A stretch of DNA of 34,125 bases. Origin: a virus. A program made the translations under genes and the position numbers. Of this stretch, positions 1 through 5,714 are shown piece after piece (positions within the stretch are counted from its first letter, which is position 1; the number at the start of each line of letters is the position of its first letter). A model generated the notes under the pieces. That model was given only the letters and a program-made list of their open reading frames with translations, did no database searches and was not told the DNA's origin. Where the stretch lies: IMG/VR virus record IMGVR_UViG_3300046721_000305, positions 1 through 34,125 of that record. The stretch is one strand, 5' to 3'.

Positions 1-134
1 TCTCCCAAATCTTTTCATAGCGCCACTTTCTTCTAGACCATTCTCATGACGCTTAAATATCATATTCCTCAACGAACCTTCCGTAAATAATTTTTGTTCT
101 GCTATGAATTGTTTAAAAGTATATAAGCTGTCCA
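1..134. repeat. Left copy of the 134-bp terminal repeat
   Basis: This stretch is repeated at 33992-34125 in the same orientation with one mismatch (G at 127, T at 34118). A gene interrupted at position 1 continues in frame from the other copy. The simplest reading is the overlap of a circular or circularly permuted genome opened at an arbitrary point, not a biological long terminal repeat. Confidence 0.9.
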
Positions 135-135
135 C
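1..135 (-). CDS. Excisionase-like HTH protein, N-terminal part (cut by the map joint)
   Basis: The gene starts at a GTG (135-133) with an in-frame stop four codons upstream and AAGGG as a possible ribosome site. It reads off the left edge and is completed by 33866-34125, giving 86 residues in all. The full protein has a small winged-helix or excisionase look: an N-terminal helix (FKQFIAEQKLF), a T-E-G-S-L-R-N turn, then I-F-K-R-H-E-N-G-L and a basic R-F-G-R-K-I-L-I-D wing followed by K-F-F-K-W-I. This pattern is common in small phage or prophage DNA-binding proteins often annotated as excisionase-like. The mismatch between the two terminal copies changes residue 3 (Ser here, Arg in the right copy). 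No integrase is present, so a regulatory role is as likely as excision. Confidence 0.7.
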   Translation of the reverse strand, partial: MDSLYTFKQFIAEQKLFTEGSLRNMIFKRHENGLEESGAMKRFGR

Positions 136-380
136 TATTGGCCCTTATTTGTTGTCATTAATTAGGGAATTTTATAGATGAAGATAGTAATTTGCAATGA
201 GCAATATAATAATTATTTTTATCGCACAATAATGTACTCATAGAAAAGTTATTAAACTATTTAATAGTTTTTAATACTAAAAATCAGTATAAAAGTTGTC
301 CATTTTGTCGGCACATTATTTACACTCATTGCTTAGTATAATATTTATACATGGGCATTGATTTTACTGGGCTCTTCCTC
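136..380. other. AT-rich intergenic region upstream of the excisionase-like gene
   Basis: I see no credible coding sequence on either strand. It lies between the end of the leftward early operon (stop at 381) and the excisionase-like gene start (135), so it should hold a terminator and a promoter. An AT-rich inverted repeat, AAACTAT-TTA-ATAGTTT, is at 254-270. A TATAAA with a TTGCAA 15 bases upstream on the minus strand is a weak promoter candidate. Neither is convincing. Confidence 0.4.
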
Positions 381-635
381 TTAGGTCTGATTATTGTAAT
401 TATCAGGCTTAGTTGATTCTGTTTCGTTAGATCCATTTAATTCACCTTGTGGATTGTCAAAAATAGTACTTAATCGACGACGGGCTTCAGGTCTTTTTTG
501 TAAAGCACAAAAGGCTCTAAAATCTTGTTTGCCTCTTTCGGAGTCGATAAATTTATTTAAGTCATCGGTGCTAAGAGAAGAAACATTCAGTTGCTTGCAT
601 TCATTTAAGAGAAACTTAAAATATTTATTTCGCAT
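381..635 (-). CDS. Hypothetical 84-aa protein, last gene of leftward early operon
   Basis: I do not recognise the family. The start at 635 is chosen because AGGAGAAGGA lies just upstream. The longer reading from 689 would overlap the preceding gene by 31 bases and put the ribosome site inside the gene. The N-terminal two thirds are charged and helical (NKYFKFLLNECKQL, DDLNKFIDSERGKQDFRAF) with a basic patch KRPEARRR. The last 25 residues are polar and probably disordered (E-T-E-S-T-K-P-D-N-Y-N-N-Q-T). It is soluble, with no membrane segment. It probably shares a transcript with the genes at 659-3966. Confidence 0.7.
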   Translation of the reverse strand: MRNKYFKFLLNECKQLNVSSLSTDDLNKFIDSERGKQDFRAFCALQKRPEARRRLSTIFDNPQGELNGSNETESTKPDNYNNQT

Positions 636-658
636 AATTCCTTCTCCTCTTGGCTTAG

Positions 659-922
659 TTAATGATGTACGTCGTAGATTGTTTTGCAATCACCTTCATG
701 ACGTTCAACGCCAAAACAACACGTTATTTTAATATGCTTGTATTCTTTTTTGTCTCGTTCAGGGAATACAATACGGGCATGAGAAACACATCCCTCATAA
801 CTTTCCTCTTGCAAGTACATGGTAGGCAATGAATGATCGTGCTTGTCCCATGTCATGACTTCCATGTACCATCCATTAGGCCAGATTAGAGTTGCGCCCA
901 ACAATGCTGTTTCTAGTAACAT
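659..922 (-). CDS. Hypothetical 87-aa Cys/His-containing early protein
   Basis: Unrecognised. The start has AAGGAAAT upstream at proper spacing. The first 15 residues are hydrophobic (LLETALLGATLIWP) but lack the positive charge of a normal signal peptide, so export is only a possibility. Three cysteines (one in EGCVSH, two in TCCFG) and several histidines could bind metal or form disulfides. It sits between the Gly-rich repeat gene and the 84-aa gene, all in one direction with short gaps. Confidence 0.65.
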   Translation of the reverse strand: MLLETALLGATLIWPNGWYMEVMTWDKHDHSLPTMYLQEESYEGCVSHARIVFPERDKKEYKHIKITCCFGVERHEGDCKTIYDVHH

Positions 923-956
923 CTTGTTATTTCCTTTTTCTGATTATCATTATAAA

Positions 957-1205
957 TTATCCAGATCCATCGCTAGAACCAAAGCCAGAGCCAGAGCCAA
1001 AGCCAAGGCCAAGGCCATCGGCAAAGCCATCGCCAAGGCCATCGGAAAAGCGAGAACCAGAACCAGAGCCAAAGCCAAAGCCAAAGCCATCACCAGAGCC
1101 ATCGCCAAATCTATCGCCATCACCAGAGCCATCGCCAAAGCCAGAGCCATATCCAGAGCCAAAGCCATCGCCAGAGCCATCGCCGACAGGATCTAATATT
1201 GCCAT
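957..1205 (-). CDS. Gly-Ser-Asp-rich repeat protein (82 aa)
   Basis: After a short head (MAILDPVG) the whole protein is an alternating repeat of G with S, D, F or Y, such as GDGSGDGFGSGYGSG. It has almost no Lys or Glu and is strongly acidic. Function unknown; such sequences are flexible and can pack as glycine-rich layers or bind calcium, but nothing here proves either. The ATG overlaps the stop of the DUF6948-like gene by 13 bases, so the two are probably translationally coupled. In my recollection a glycine-rich gene often follows DUF6948 genes in phages. The periodic DNA also opens other frames, but only this one starts in register with the upstream gene. Confidence 0.65.
   Translation of the reverse strand: MAILDPVGDGSGDGFGSGYGSGFGDGSGDGDRFGDGSGDGFGFGFGSGSGSRFSDGLGDGFADGLGLGFGSGSGFGSSDGSG
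960..1190. repeat. Hexamer-based low-complexity repeat inside the Gly-rich gene
   Basis: On the plus strand the DNA is a run of variants of GCCAGAGCCAAA and GCCATCGCCAAA, built from 6-base units. The 6-base period keeps several frames open on both strands and should make the tract prone to slippage and length change. Confidence 0.85.
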
Positions 1206-1492
1206 ACAGGTACGCCTTCTATACTTTTTTTTGATTTCTCTGTTACATCTAATATTTCTATTGCTTGCAATAATAGTACTTTATCTACAGCACAAGGAAA
1301 TTTGCAATTCTCAGGTTTTTTTGTTCCTTCCATGGCAAGTTGTGATAAAGACGCGGCACCATCCCAATACCATAGCCGTCTTGCATTTCTCAAAACAACT
1401 TCTTGTCCCGATCTTGATTCCAAAAATCCGGCAAACACACCTGCCGAATAAGTGCGCACTATATGATATGGCATATCTTTAATTTCTTGCAT
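1193..1492 (-). CDS. DUF6948-like phage protein (99 aa)
   Basis: I match this by memory to the uncharacterised phage family DUF6948. Diagnostic stretches are HIVRTYSAGVFAG, then E-S-R-S-G-Q-E-V-V-L-R-N-A-R-R-L-W-Y-W, then GAASLSQLAMEG, CKFPCAV and EGVPVWQ near the C-terminus. The fold is probably a small beta-rich domain. Biochemistry is unknown; the family usually lies in early or accessory regions. The start has AGGAT upstream. The end overlaps the start of the Gly-rich gene by 13 bases, and a 53-aa gene precedes it by 24 bases, so all three are probably one operon. Confidence 0.75.
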   Translation of the reverse strand: MQEIKDMPYHIVRTYSAGVFAGFLESRSGQEVVLRNARRLWYWDGAASLSQLAMEGTKKPENCKFPCAVDKVLLLQAIEILDVTEKSKKSIEGVPVWQY

Positions 1493-1516
1493 TTTTTATC
1501 CTAATTTGGTTGAAAA

Positions 1517-1678
1517 TTATTCAATTACCTTTGGTTCTTCGGGTTGTTGGTCATTAATAGTTGCCAGCAGGTTTTGTACCTCTTCTACAGATTTATATTC
1601 ACCAAATCTATGTAATGCACTGCAATATGAATCAGCTATACGCATTAATTGTAATATTTGTTTTTCGCTAATTATCAT
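1517..1678 (-). CDS. Hypothetical 53-aa early protein
   Basis: Short but well placed. The ATG overlaps the stop of the preceding gene as ATGA (1675-1678), and the DUF6948-like gene follows 24 bases after its stop. The sequence is helical and mixed-charge (MIISEKQILQLMRIADSY, then HRFGEYKSVEEVQNLLATIN) with a polar tail ending EEPKVIE. Small helical proteins of this look (ISEKQ at the start, an NDQQ-type end) are often next to DUF6948 genes in phages as I recall. Function unknown. Confidence 0.65.
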   Translation of the reverse strand: MIISEKQILQLMRIADSYCSALHRFGEYKSVEEVQNLLATINDQQPEEPKVIE

Positions 1679-2037
1679 GTTAATTCTTCTAATCGTTTAA
1701 TCATCGCATTGATGGCTTCTTGTTTTGATTTGAAATAAAATTTACTATTTTTTGTAAGTCCAGAATTTTTATCTGATAACCAATAATGCGAATCATCAGT
1801 ACTTAGAATGATATAGTTTTTTAGTTCTAGCTCACTGGCATTTAAAAATATGTTTTGGTCGGGACCTTCAAACCACCAAATTGGATCGCCAACTTTGAAC
1901 TCGCAATAGTTATCAATCATTGATTGGACTTTGGATTTCAATGTAGCATATACACCTTCCGGTGGTTGGCTATATTGACAATAAGTATCAACTAAATAAT
2001 TTATTGTTGTTAGCTCTTCTTTCGTGAGGTCATTCAT
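1675..2037 (-). CDS. Hypothetical 120-aa early protein, paralogue of the next gene upstream
   Basis: Start at 2037 is preferred over an in-frame ATG at 2061 because it forms an ATGA overlap with the upstream stop, as do its neighbours. The first 40 residues (MNDLTKEELTTINYLVDTY to SMIDNYCEF) align with the product of 2034-2252 (MSDFTREELIILNN to SMIKNYCGH), so the two genes share a duplicated N-terminal module. The C-terminal half is different: W-W-F-E-G-P-D-Q-N-I-F-L-N-A-S and YWLSDKNSGLTKNSKFYFKSKQEAINAMIKRLEEL. That looks like a small alpha/beta domain in which phage proteins often display a value to a user-specified helix, but I cannot name it. Confidence 0.7.
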   Translation of the reverse strand: MNDLTKEELTTINYLVDTYCQYSQPPEGVYATLKSKVQSMIDNYCEFKVGDPIWWFEGPDQNIFLNASELELKNYIILSTDDSHYWLSDKNSGLTKNSKFYFKSKQEAINAMIKRLEELT

Positions 2038-2252
2038 TTCAATGTTCCACATTTTATACATTTAAAATAACTTGCTGTGCTATGATCCATGTATTCGTAG
2101 TCATGTCCGCAATAGTTCTTAATCATAGATTGGATTTTTTCTGTTAATTTTTGACATTTTTCTAAGTATTCTTTGCTTAAATTCACGCTGTCCGGTAGAT
2201 ATTCAACCCCATTATTTAATATAATCAGCTCTTCTCTGGTGAAGTCACTCAT
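2034..2252 (-). CDS. Hypothetical 72-aa protein with duplicated C-terminal zinc-ribbon-like tail
   Basis: The start at 2252 makes an ATGA overlap with the upstream stop. The N-terminal 45 residues are helical and related to the gene at 1675-2037. The C-terminus reads NYCGHDYEYMDHSTASYFKC then I-K-C-G. Cys-x-His, Asp-His and C-x2-C could form one small zinc site. The same tail, nearly identical, ends the product of 2249-2488. The DNA behind the tail is a 72-bp direct repeat. Function unknown; the tail may be a mobile zinc knuckle for RNA, DNA or protein contacts. Confidence 0.7.
   Translation of the reverse strand: MSDFTREELIILNNGVEYLPDSVNLSKEYLEKCQKLTEKIQSMIKNYCGHDYEYMDHSTASYFKCIKCGTLK
2046..2117. 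repeat. 72-bp direct repeat, copy 1 (zinc-tail module)
   Basis: Matches 2261-2332 at 67 of 72 positions by eye. It encodes the C-terminal zinc-like tail of the 72-aa protein and runs into the start region of the next gene, so the duplicated unit spans a gene junction. Confidence 0.85.
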
Positions 2253-2488
2253 CTGACTGCTCCACATTTTAAACATTTAAAGTAACTTGCTGTGCCATGA
2301 TCCATGTGTTTGTAGTCATGTCCGCAATAGTTATCATCTTGCTCTCTAGCGATGAATCCAAGATGTATAAGAATCTCTTTGATGCCAAGTAAAGCCGTAT
2401 AATCTGTTTCTCTACCCGTTTTATATCGTTCAATTAAGCCCTTTATTGCACAAATTGCAATCCAATCATTTAGTCTCTCTTCATTCAT
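2249..2488 (-). CDS. Hypothetical 79-aa protein with zinc-ribbon-like tail
   Basis: Residues 1-50 form a helical head (MNEERLNDWIAICAIKGLIE and beyond, to HLGFIAREQD) unlike its neighbours. The last 25 residues are the shared tail: CGHDY, MDHGTASYFKC, LKCG. A GAAGGTGA site precedes the ATG. The gene overlaps the downstream gene by ATGA and the tiny upstream gene by 8 bases. The swap of heads on one conserved tail suggests module shuffling by recombination at the 72-bp repeat. Function unknown. Confidence 0.7.
   Translation of the reverse strand: MNEERLNDWIAICAIKGLIERYKTGRETDYTALLGIKEILIHLGFIAREQDDNYCGHDYKHMDHGTASYFKCLKCGAVR
2261..2332. repeat. 72-bp direct repeat, copy 2 (zinc-tail module)
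   Basis: Second copy of the unit at 2046-2117, same orientation, five mismatches. The two copies are 215 bases apart. Confidence 0.85.
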
Positions 2489-2564
2489 TTTCTTTCACCT
2501 TCTTTTTCTTCAAGTAATTCATATGGTGTATTTTCATTAATTCATCTAATGTGAATTCAATCAT
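2481..2564 (-). CDS. Possible 27-aa microprotein
   Basis: The ATG at 2564 follows GGAGAGATTA at good spacing. The stop TGA overlaps the next start in ATGAATGA. The product (MIEFTLDELMKIHHMNYLKK, then K-K-V-K-E-N-E) is a short amphipathic helix with a basic tail. It fills the only gap between two early genes. It may be a real microprotein or a leader that couples translation of the next gene. Confidence 0.5.
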   Translation of the reverse strand: MIEFTLDELMKIHHMNYLKKKKVKENE

Positions 2565-2573
2565 TAATCTCTC

Positions 2574-2765
2574 CTACGGCATCGGCGGTAATGGTTTATC
2601 CAAGTAAATAATGTTTTCCACGGCCTCAATTACCCAATACATCCCTTGCTTTTTTTCCTCTGGCATATGCTTGCCAAGTTCAATAATCACTGATGTTGCG
2701 TAACCTATTACCAGCGACAATCTTTGATTCATTTGTATTAGTTTATCTATATTGTCTTCAGTCAT
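2574..2765 (-). CDS. Hypothetical 63-aa early protein
   Basis: The start overlaps the stop of the Tad2-like gene by 8 bases (ATGACTGA), implying translational coupling. The middle is helical with a hydrophobic stretch (SLVIGYATSVIIELG), probably a core helix and too short and interrupted for a clear membrane span. The end is a proline-rich D-K-P-L-P-P-M-P. Small phage proteins ending in this way are familiar to me, but without a known function. Confidence 0.7.
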   Translation of the reverse strand: MTEDNIDKLIQMNQRLSLVIGYATSVIIELGKHMPEEKKQGMYWVIEAVENIIYLDKPLPPMP

Positions 2766-3138
2766 TTAACACCACCCAGTCGTCTGCTGTAAATGAATCA
2801 AAATCAGGGGTGAATGGGAATATGTATAAGGATTCAAGCACCAAAACTTTGTCTAAAGGATCAAGATACATAACCATGTCTTCCCATCCTTTCCATTTTG
2901 CTCTTGACCCTTGCTGCAATAGTGGGATAAGGTCGCAAAATTTAAATTCTTCTTTATTACCCTCTACAATCCATCCATCTGAAATCATGATGGACTCGTC
3001 ATATTGATATAAATTAATCCTGGGCTGAAATGATTTAATTTCCTTATCTTTCATAAAAAAGTAAATGCCATCACCCCATAGACGCCGACTAACTTTAGCG
3101 CCAGACTTTAATTTCTCTATTGCTTCGCTGAATTTCAT
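2758..3138 (-). CDS. Two-copy Tad2-like (DUF2829) protein, possible anti-Thoeris factor
   Basis: Residues 1-58 read like a DUF2829/Tad2 domain: MKFSEAIEKLKSGAKVSRR, a Trp-Gly turn, a short strand I-Y-F-F-M, and an end like D-x-I-M-I-S-D-G-W-I-V. Residues 64-124 look like a second, diverged copy: FKFCDLIPLLQQGSRAKWKG, W-E-D-M-V-M-Y-L, and a closing F-T-A-D-D-W-V-V-L. Known Tad2 proteins have about 85-90 residues with one domain; they sequester the cyclic ADP-ribose-type signal of Thoeris and so block abortive infection. Here two shortened copies appear fused. Anti-defence activity is inferred from the family. A single-copy relative is at 15232-15489. Confidence 0.6.
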   Translation of the reverse strand: MKFSEAIEKLKSGAKVSRRLWGDGIYFFMKDKEIKSFQPRINLYQYDESIMISDGWIVEGNKEEFKFCDLIPLLQQGSRAKWKGWEDMVMYLDPLDKVLVLESLYIFPFTPDFDSFTADDWVVLND

Positions 3139-3152
3139 TTATTTAATTCCTT

Positions 3153-3377
3153 TTAATTAAACTTTTCTGGGTCAGGAATATTAAAGTCTTTAAAAAATCC
3201 CTTTTTTCTAAATTCTTCTTCTTTATCTTTTAAAGGTTTGTAAAAACCCTTTAATTTTAGATAATCTGTAAAATCTTTTGGAGGATCTATGTCGGCCATA
3301 AGACAAATAAATTGCCACCATAACCATCTTGATTTTCCAGTCCATTTACTATAATTTGGTTTTTTAGGTTTTTTCAT
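3153..3377 (-). CDS. Hypothetical 74-aa basic early protein
   Basis: Begins MKKPKKPNYSKWTGKSRWLW with a Trp-rich patch (W-L-W-W-Q-F-I-C-L-M-A), then Lys/Phe-rich sequence with repeated D-P-P-K-D-F, K-G-F-Y-K-P and K-G-F-F-K-D elements. The hydrophobic patch is too short for a secure membrane call; peripheral membrane binding is possible. There is no clear ribosome site. The start is 3 bases after the preceding stop, so translation is probably by re-initiation. Not recognised. Confidence 0.6.
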   Translation of the reverse strand: MKKPKKPNYSKWTGKSRWLWWQFICLMADIDPPKDFTDYLKLKGFYKPLKDKEEEFRKKGFFKDFNIPDPEKFN

Positions 3378-3380
3378 GAA

Positions 3381-3692
3381 TTACAGCCAGTGAAATCCAT
3401 GTGCCATTACTCCAAAAAGGGTGGCAAATTGTGTAAATATTATACCTAAAACCCATTTGAAATTAGAGTCCATACGGTTATCTAATTTATCTACTCTACT
3501 ATCTACCTTATCGATTTTATAACTAAGTTCTTTTTCTACTTTGTCGATTTTAGTAAGAACTTCTACTTTTAAGTCAACAATACTTTTTTCAATTCTATTT
3601 AGAGATCCTACAAAATTCTCATTCCTTTGCTCTAACATCATAATCCTTACTTGGTCATTGCTAAATGTTTCCTTCTTTACAGCACTACTCAT
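3381..3692 (-). CDS. Coiled-coil protein with C-terminal membrane anchor (103 aa)
   Basis: Residues 20-78 are a heptad coiled coil (I-E-K-S-I-V-D-L-K-V-E-V, KIDKVEKELSYKIDKVDSRV, K-L-D-N-R-M). Residues 79-103 are one hydrophobic segment, WVLGIIFTQFATLFGVMAHG, ending F-H-W-L. This is the architecture of XhlA/haemolysin-type phage membrane proteins, which help lysis in some phages; function here is unproven. The end G-x-M-A-H-G-F-x-W is shared with the 64-aa protein at 6924-7118. It overlaps the upstream gene by 8 bases. Confidence 0.7.
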   Translation of the reverse strand: MSSAVKKETFSNDQVRIMMLEQRNENFVGSLNRIEKSIVDLKVEVLTKIDKVEKELSYKIDKVDSRVDKLDNRMDSNFKWVLGIIFTQFATLFGVMAHGFHWL

Positions 3693-3966
3693 TACGCTTA
3701 CTCCTCATTCTGTCTTTTAAACGGGCTGCATAAACTATGCGGCCCATTAAAAACCGCTCCATTTTCTTTCGCTCACCATCAATATTATCGCCTTCAAGCG
3801 AATTAATTTCATATGCACACACTATTCCAAGGACAGATAGGATATCTTGAGCATATAAGTCTATATTGCCATGATAAGTTTTTATGTCGAGATTTTCTCG
3901 TATTGTATGGATTAATCGATTTGATAAGCTGACTAGCTTGCTTTCGTTGATATACACCAAGGTCAT
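3685..3966 (-). CDS. Hypothetical 93-aa early protein
   Basis: Soluble, mixed alpha. The N-terminus MTLVYINESKLVSLSNRLIH leads into helices with Y-A-Q-D-I-L-S-V-L-G and E-G-D-N-I-D-G-E-R-K-K-M-E-R-F-L. The C-terminal 20 residues are basic (R-L-K-D-R-M-R-S-K-R-N-E) and could bind nucleic acid. AAAAGGATTT precedes the ATG. It is the first protein gene after the candidate structured RNA, which lies 55 bases upstream on the same strand. Not recognised. Confidence 0.65.
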   Translation of the reverse strand: MTLVYINESKLVSLSNRLIHTIRENLDIKTYHGNIDLYAQDILSVLGIVCAYEINSLEGDNIDGERKKMERFLMGRIVYAARLKDRMRSKRNE

Positions 3967-4021
3967 TCTAAATCCTTTTAATAGTCAGTTTAAATAGTTC
4001 ATTAATTGATTTCCTTTAAAT

Positions 4022-4310
4022 GGGGGGATGGCAGGATTTTCACCTGCACCTGCCTCGTTACCCGCTGTTACCAATCCATTCGACTGCATCATTTAAGCAG
4101 CACGGTTTCGCCTATGGCAATATGAGGCGCTCTTCACTTAAAGCTTTTCGAGCTCCATCCCATAATCTTAAATAGTGAGCGCCTTTCACGCCCTCGTATT
4201 CTTTCGATGCGAATATGTACATCCCTAACAAATGAGGCGATCCTCAACTTTTTGGCCGATTAGAGATAGCCTCACGGTCTTAAGTGCACCTAGGACCGAG
4301 TTCTTTGATA
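4022..4310 (-). ncRNA. Candidate structured RNA between SSB gene and 93-aa gene
   Basis: This is about 290 bases with no credible open frame and with GC near 47 percent, above its flanks. Minus-strand helices seen by eye: CGGTC/GACCG near 4299-4277; GGCGCTC pairing with GAGCGCC (7 bp), extended by ACT/AGT past a bulge, enclosing AGCT/AGCT; CGCCT/AGGCG; and a 3' hairpin GCAGG-TGAAAAT-CCTGC that resembles a tRNA T-arm. The hairpin is followed at once by CATCCC and a C-run ending CCA. Upstream GGGATGG can pair with CCATCCC, giving a pseudoknot or tRNA-like closure. It is neither a normal tRNA (no D or anticodon arm) nor a recognisable tmRNA. Exact ends are unknown; it may be processed from the leftward transcript. 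Confidence 0.5.
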
Positions 4311-4314
4311 GCGA

Positions 4315-4803
4315 TCAAAACGCTATATCGTCATCTTTAAACGGATTATCATCTATTTTTTGCTCTAATGGCCTTTGGTCATCTTTCTTCACATAATCGT
4401 CGATCTTATTTTTGTCTGGATACTTCGAGCCAAATGCTTTTCCTTTTAACTTATCTTCGGGGATGAGTCCACCCTGTTCGATAGTAATTTTAACCCTAAC
4501 ATGATTTCCCATTGCTGATTCAGAGCATAGTTTCCCTGCCTCATAAGTCTTTAAAAGTCCTGCTGAATCAGCAAAGTGTATTACCTTCCACATCATAGTC
4601 TTGGTAAATACCAGGAAGTCTCGCACCTCACGTGTACGTCCATTTTCATCAAAAACCTGCAAGGTAAGATCCATCATTGGGTTACCACTACTAGACACTT
4701 TATCTTTGGATGAAGCAATCACAGCCTCATATTCGCCTTCTTTAAGCAAATTGAATCGCTCTTCAATTGCTTCTCTTTCACTCATGACATCATAGGCAAA
4801 CAT
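4315..4803 (-). CDS. ssb: Phage single-stranded DNA-binding protein (DUF669-like)
   Basis: Residues 15-120 show the DUF669-type pattern: LKEGEYEAVIASSKDKVSSS, M-M-D-L-T-L-Q-V-F, WKVIHFADSAGLLKTYEAGK, G-N-H-V-R-V-K-I. This family is an OB-fold-like phage SSB group. The last 35 residues are acidic and disordered and end N-P-F-K-D-D-D-I-A-F, like the SSB tip (DDDIPF) that recruits partner proteins. The ribosome site AAGGAGAG lies inside the end of the Sak4-like gene, so the two are co-translated. It should coat single strands and stimulate annealing by Sak4; cognate Sak4-SSB pairs are known, for example in the P22-like phage HK620. Confidence 0.8.
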   Translation of the reverse strand: MFAYDVMSEREAIEERFNLLKEGEYEAVIASSKDKVSSSGNPMMDLTLQVFDENGRTREVRDFLVFTKTMMWKVIHFADSAGLLKTYEAGKLCSESAMGNHVRVKITIEQGGLIPEDKLKGKAFGSKYPDKNKIDDYVKKDDQRPLEQKIDDNPFKDDDIAF

Positions 4804-4808
4804 AATAA

Positions 4809-5654
4809 TTACTCTCCTTGTATTTTTTTGTTAAGATAATCGATGCATTTTTGGATAGCATCACTTGGCATTTCTTCCCATCGCTCTGAGCTAGATTTGT
4901 CCAGCCATTTACGATAGGTTTCTTCAGGGATCTTTATTAAATCAATGAGCCGCAAAACTTCTTGGATTTGAATACTGCTTGCTAACTCCTGTGCTACTGC
5001 ATCTCTTTCGAGAATCTCTTTACCGTAACGCTTGGCTACTTCATTATAAGAAAAATCAAAAGTCTCTGAATCTGGGAATGACTCTACACGTGATTTTTTA
5101 ATCAATGCAACCCGATGCTTTCCGCGCTTTTGTATTTCAAAGACTAAATCAAAAAGATAATCCAGCTTTTTATAACAATCGAATGTCTGACCCAGCACCG
5201 ACAAATTCTCACCATAAACCAATTTGGCATGACTGGTGATAATGACGTTCATATCAAGCCGAAGCAATAAATTGATTAAATGATTAATCTTTTTGTTGGC
5301 ATCCGAATAATGACGACCAAATTCCGTGCCATTTTTTAAAGCCGATTTGTCAAGCAAGTCATTATAAAGTGTCGTTAATGGATCGATAATCAATGTTTTG
5401 TATTCATGATTTTCTGTTAAAAGTGAATTAACCTCCCTAACGACCTCATCAAAATCGGTGGTCTGAAATATAACGCCGCCCGAATCATGTAGTAATTGCG
5501 TATATTGGTCATTTTCAGCCCCCCTTTCTGTATCTATTAAATAAGGCTTTGGAAATTGAATGGCAGCCGTTGTCTTCCCAACGCCAGCACCACCATAAAA
5601 TAATGCCTTTAATCTTTTTTCAACTGCTTCTGGTTTCTTTGCTCGTAAAGCCAT
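4809..5654 (-). CDS. Sak4-like RecA-fold ATPase / single-strand annealing protein
   Basis: AAA_24-type P-loop protein of 281 residues. Walker A is G-G-A-G-V-G-K-T-T (21-29) and Walker B is K-T-L-I-I-D (86-91). A later strand M-N-V-I-I-T-S-H-A-K fits the sensor strand of RecA-like folds. The C-terminal 80 residues are helical. Phage proteins of this type (Sak4) are distant RecA relatives that anneal complementary strands with their own SSB, which is the next gene. The start has GGGAG upstream. Role: recombination, repair and recombination-dependent replication. A different DnaB- or RecA-type phage NTPase is possible, but the SSB neighbour favours Sak4. Confidence 0.8.
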   Translation of the reverse strand: MALRAKKPEAVEKRLKALFYGGAGVGKTTAAIQFPKPYLIDTERGAENDQYTQLLHDSGGVIFQTTDFDEVVREVNSLLTENHEYKTLIIDPLTTLYNDLLDKSALKNGTEFGRHYSDANKKINHLINLLLRLDMNVIITSHAKLVYGENLSVLGQTFDCYKKLDYLFDLVFEIQKRGKHRVALIKKSRVESFPDSETFDFSYNEVAKRYGKEILERDAVAQELASSIQIQEVLRLIDLIKIPEETYRKWLDKSSSERWEEMPSDAIQKCIDYLNKKIQGE

Positions 5655-5714
5655 GATACAACTCCCGCTTTAGTTTAAATTATGACCATTTAAGGTCTTA
5701 CGAAATAAATTCCA

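Noticed and set aside
136-380. attP site beside the excisionase-like gene
   Set aside because: No integrase is present and no core-type repeat or arm sites could be seen.
1190-1210. Programmed frameshift joining the DUF6948-like and Gly-rich genes
   Set aside because: A -1 shift would fuse them, but no slippery heptamer is visible in the overlap and the second gene has its own ATG. Coupled translation is simpler.
843-1482. Plus-strand open frames rich in K-A-R-A or P-E-P-K-P
   Set aside because: They are the antisense reading of the 6-base repeat in the Gly-rich gene. They have no ribosome site, cross the start of other genes, and oppose a packed operon.
4022-4160. tRNA or tmRNA gene
   Set aside because: The T-arm-like hairpin and CCA end are suggestive, but the loop lacks T-T-C, no D or anticodon arm fits, and no tag peptide with a hydrophobic A-A end is found. 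Kept only as a candidate structured RNA.
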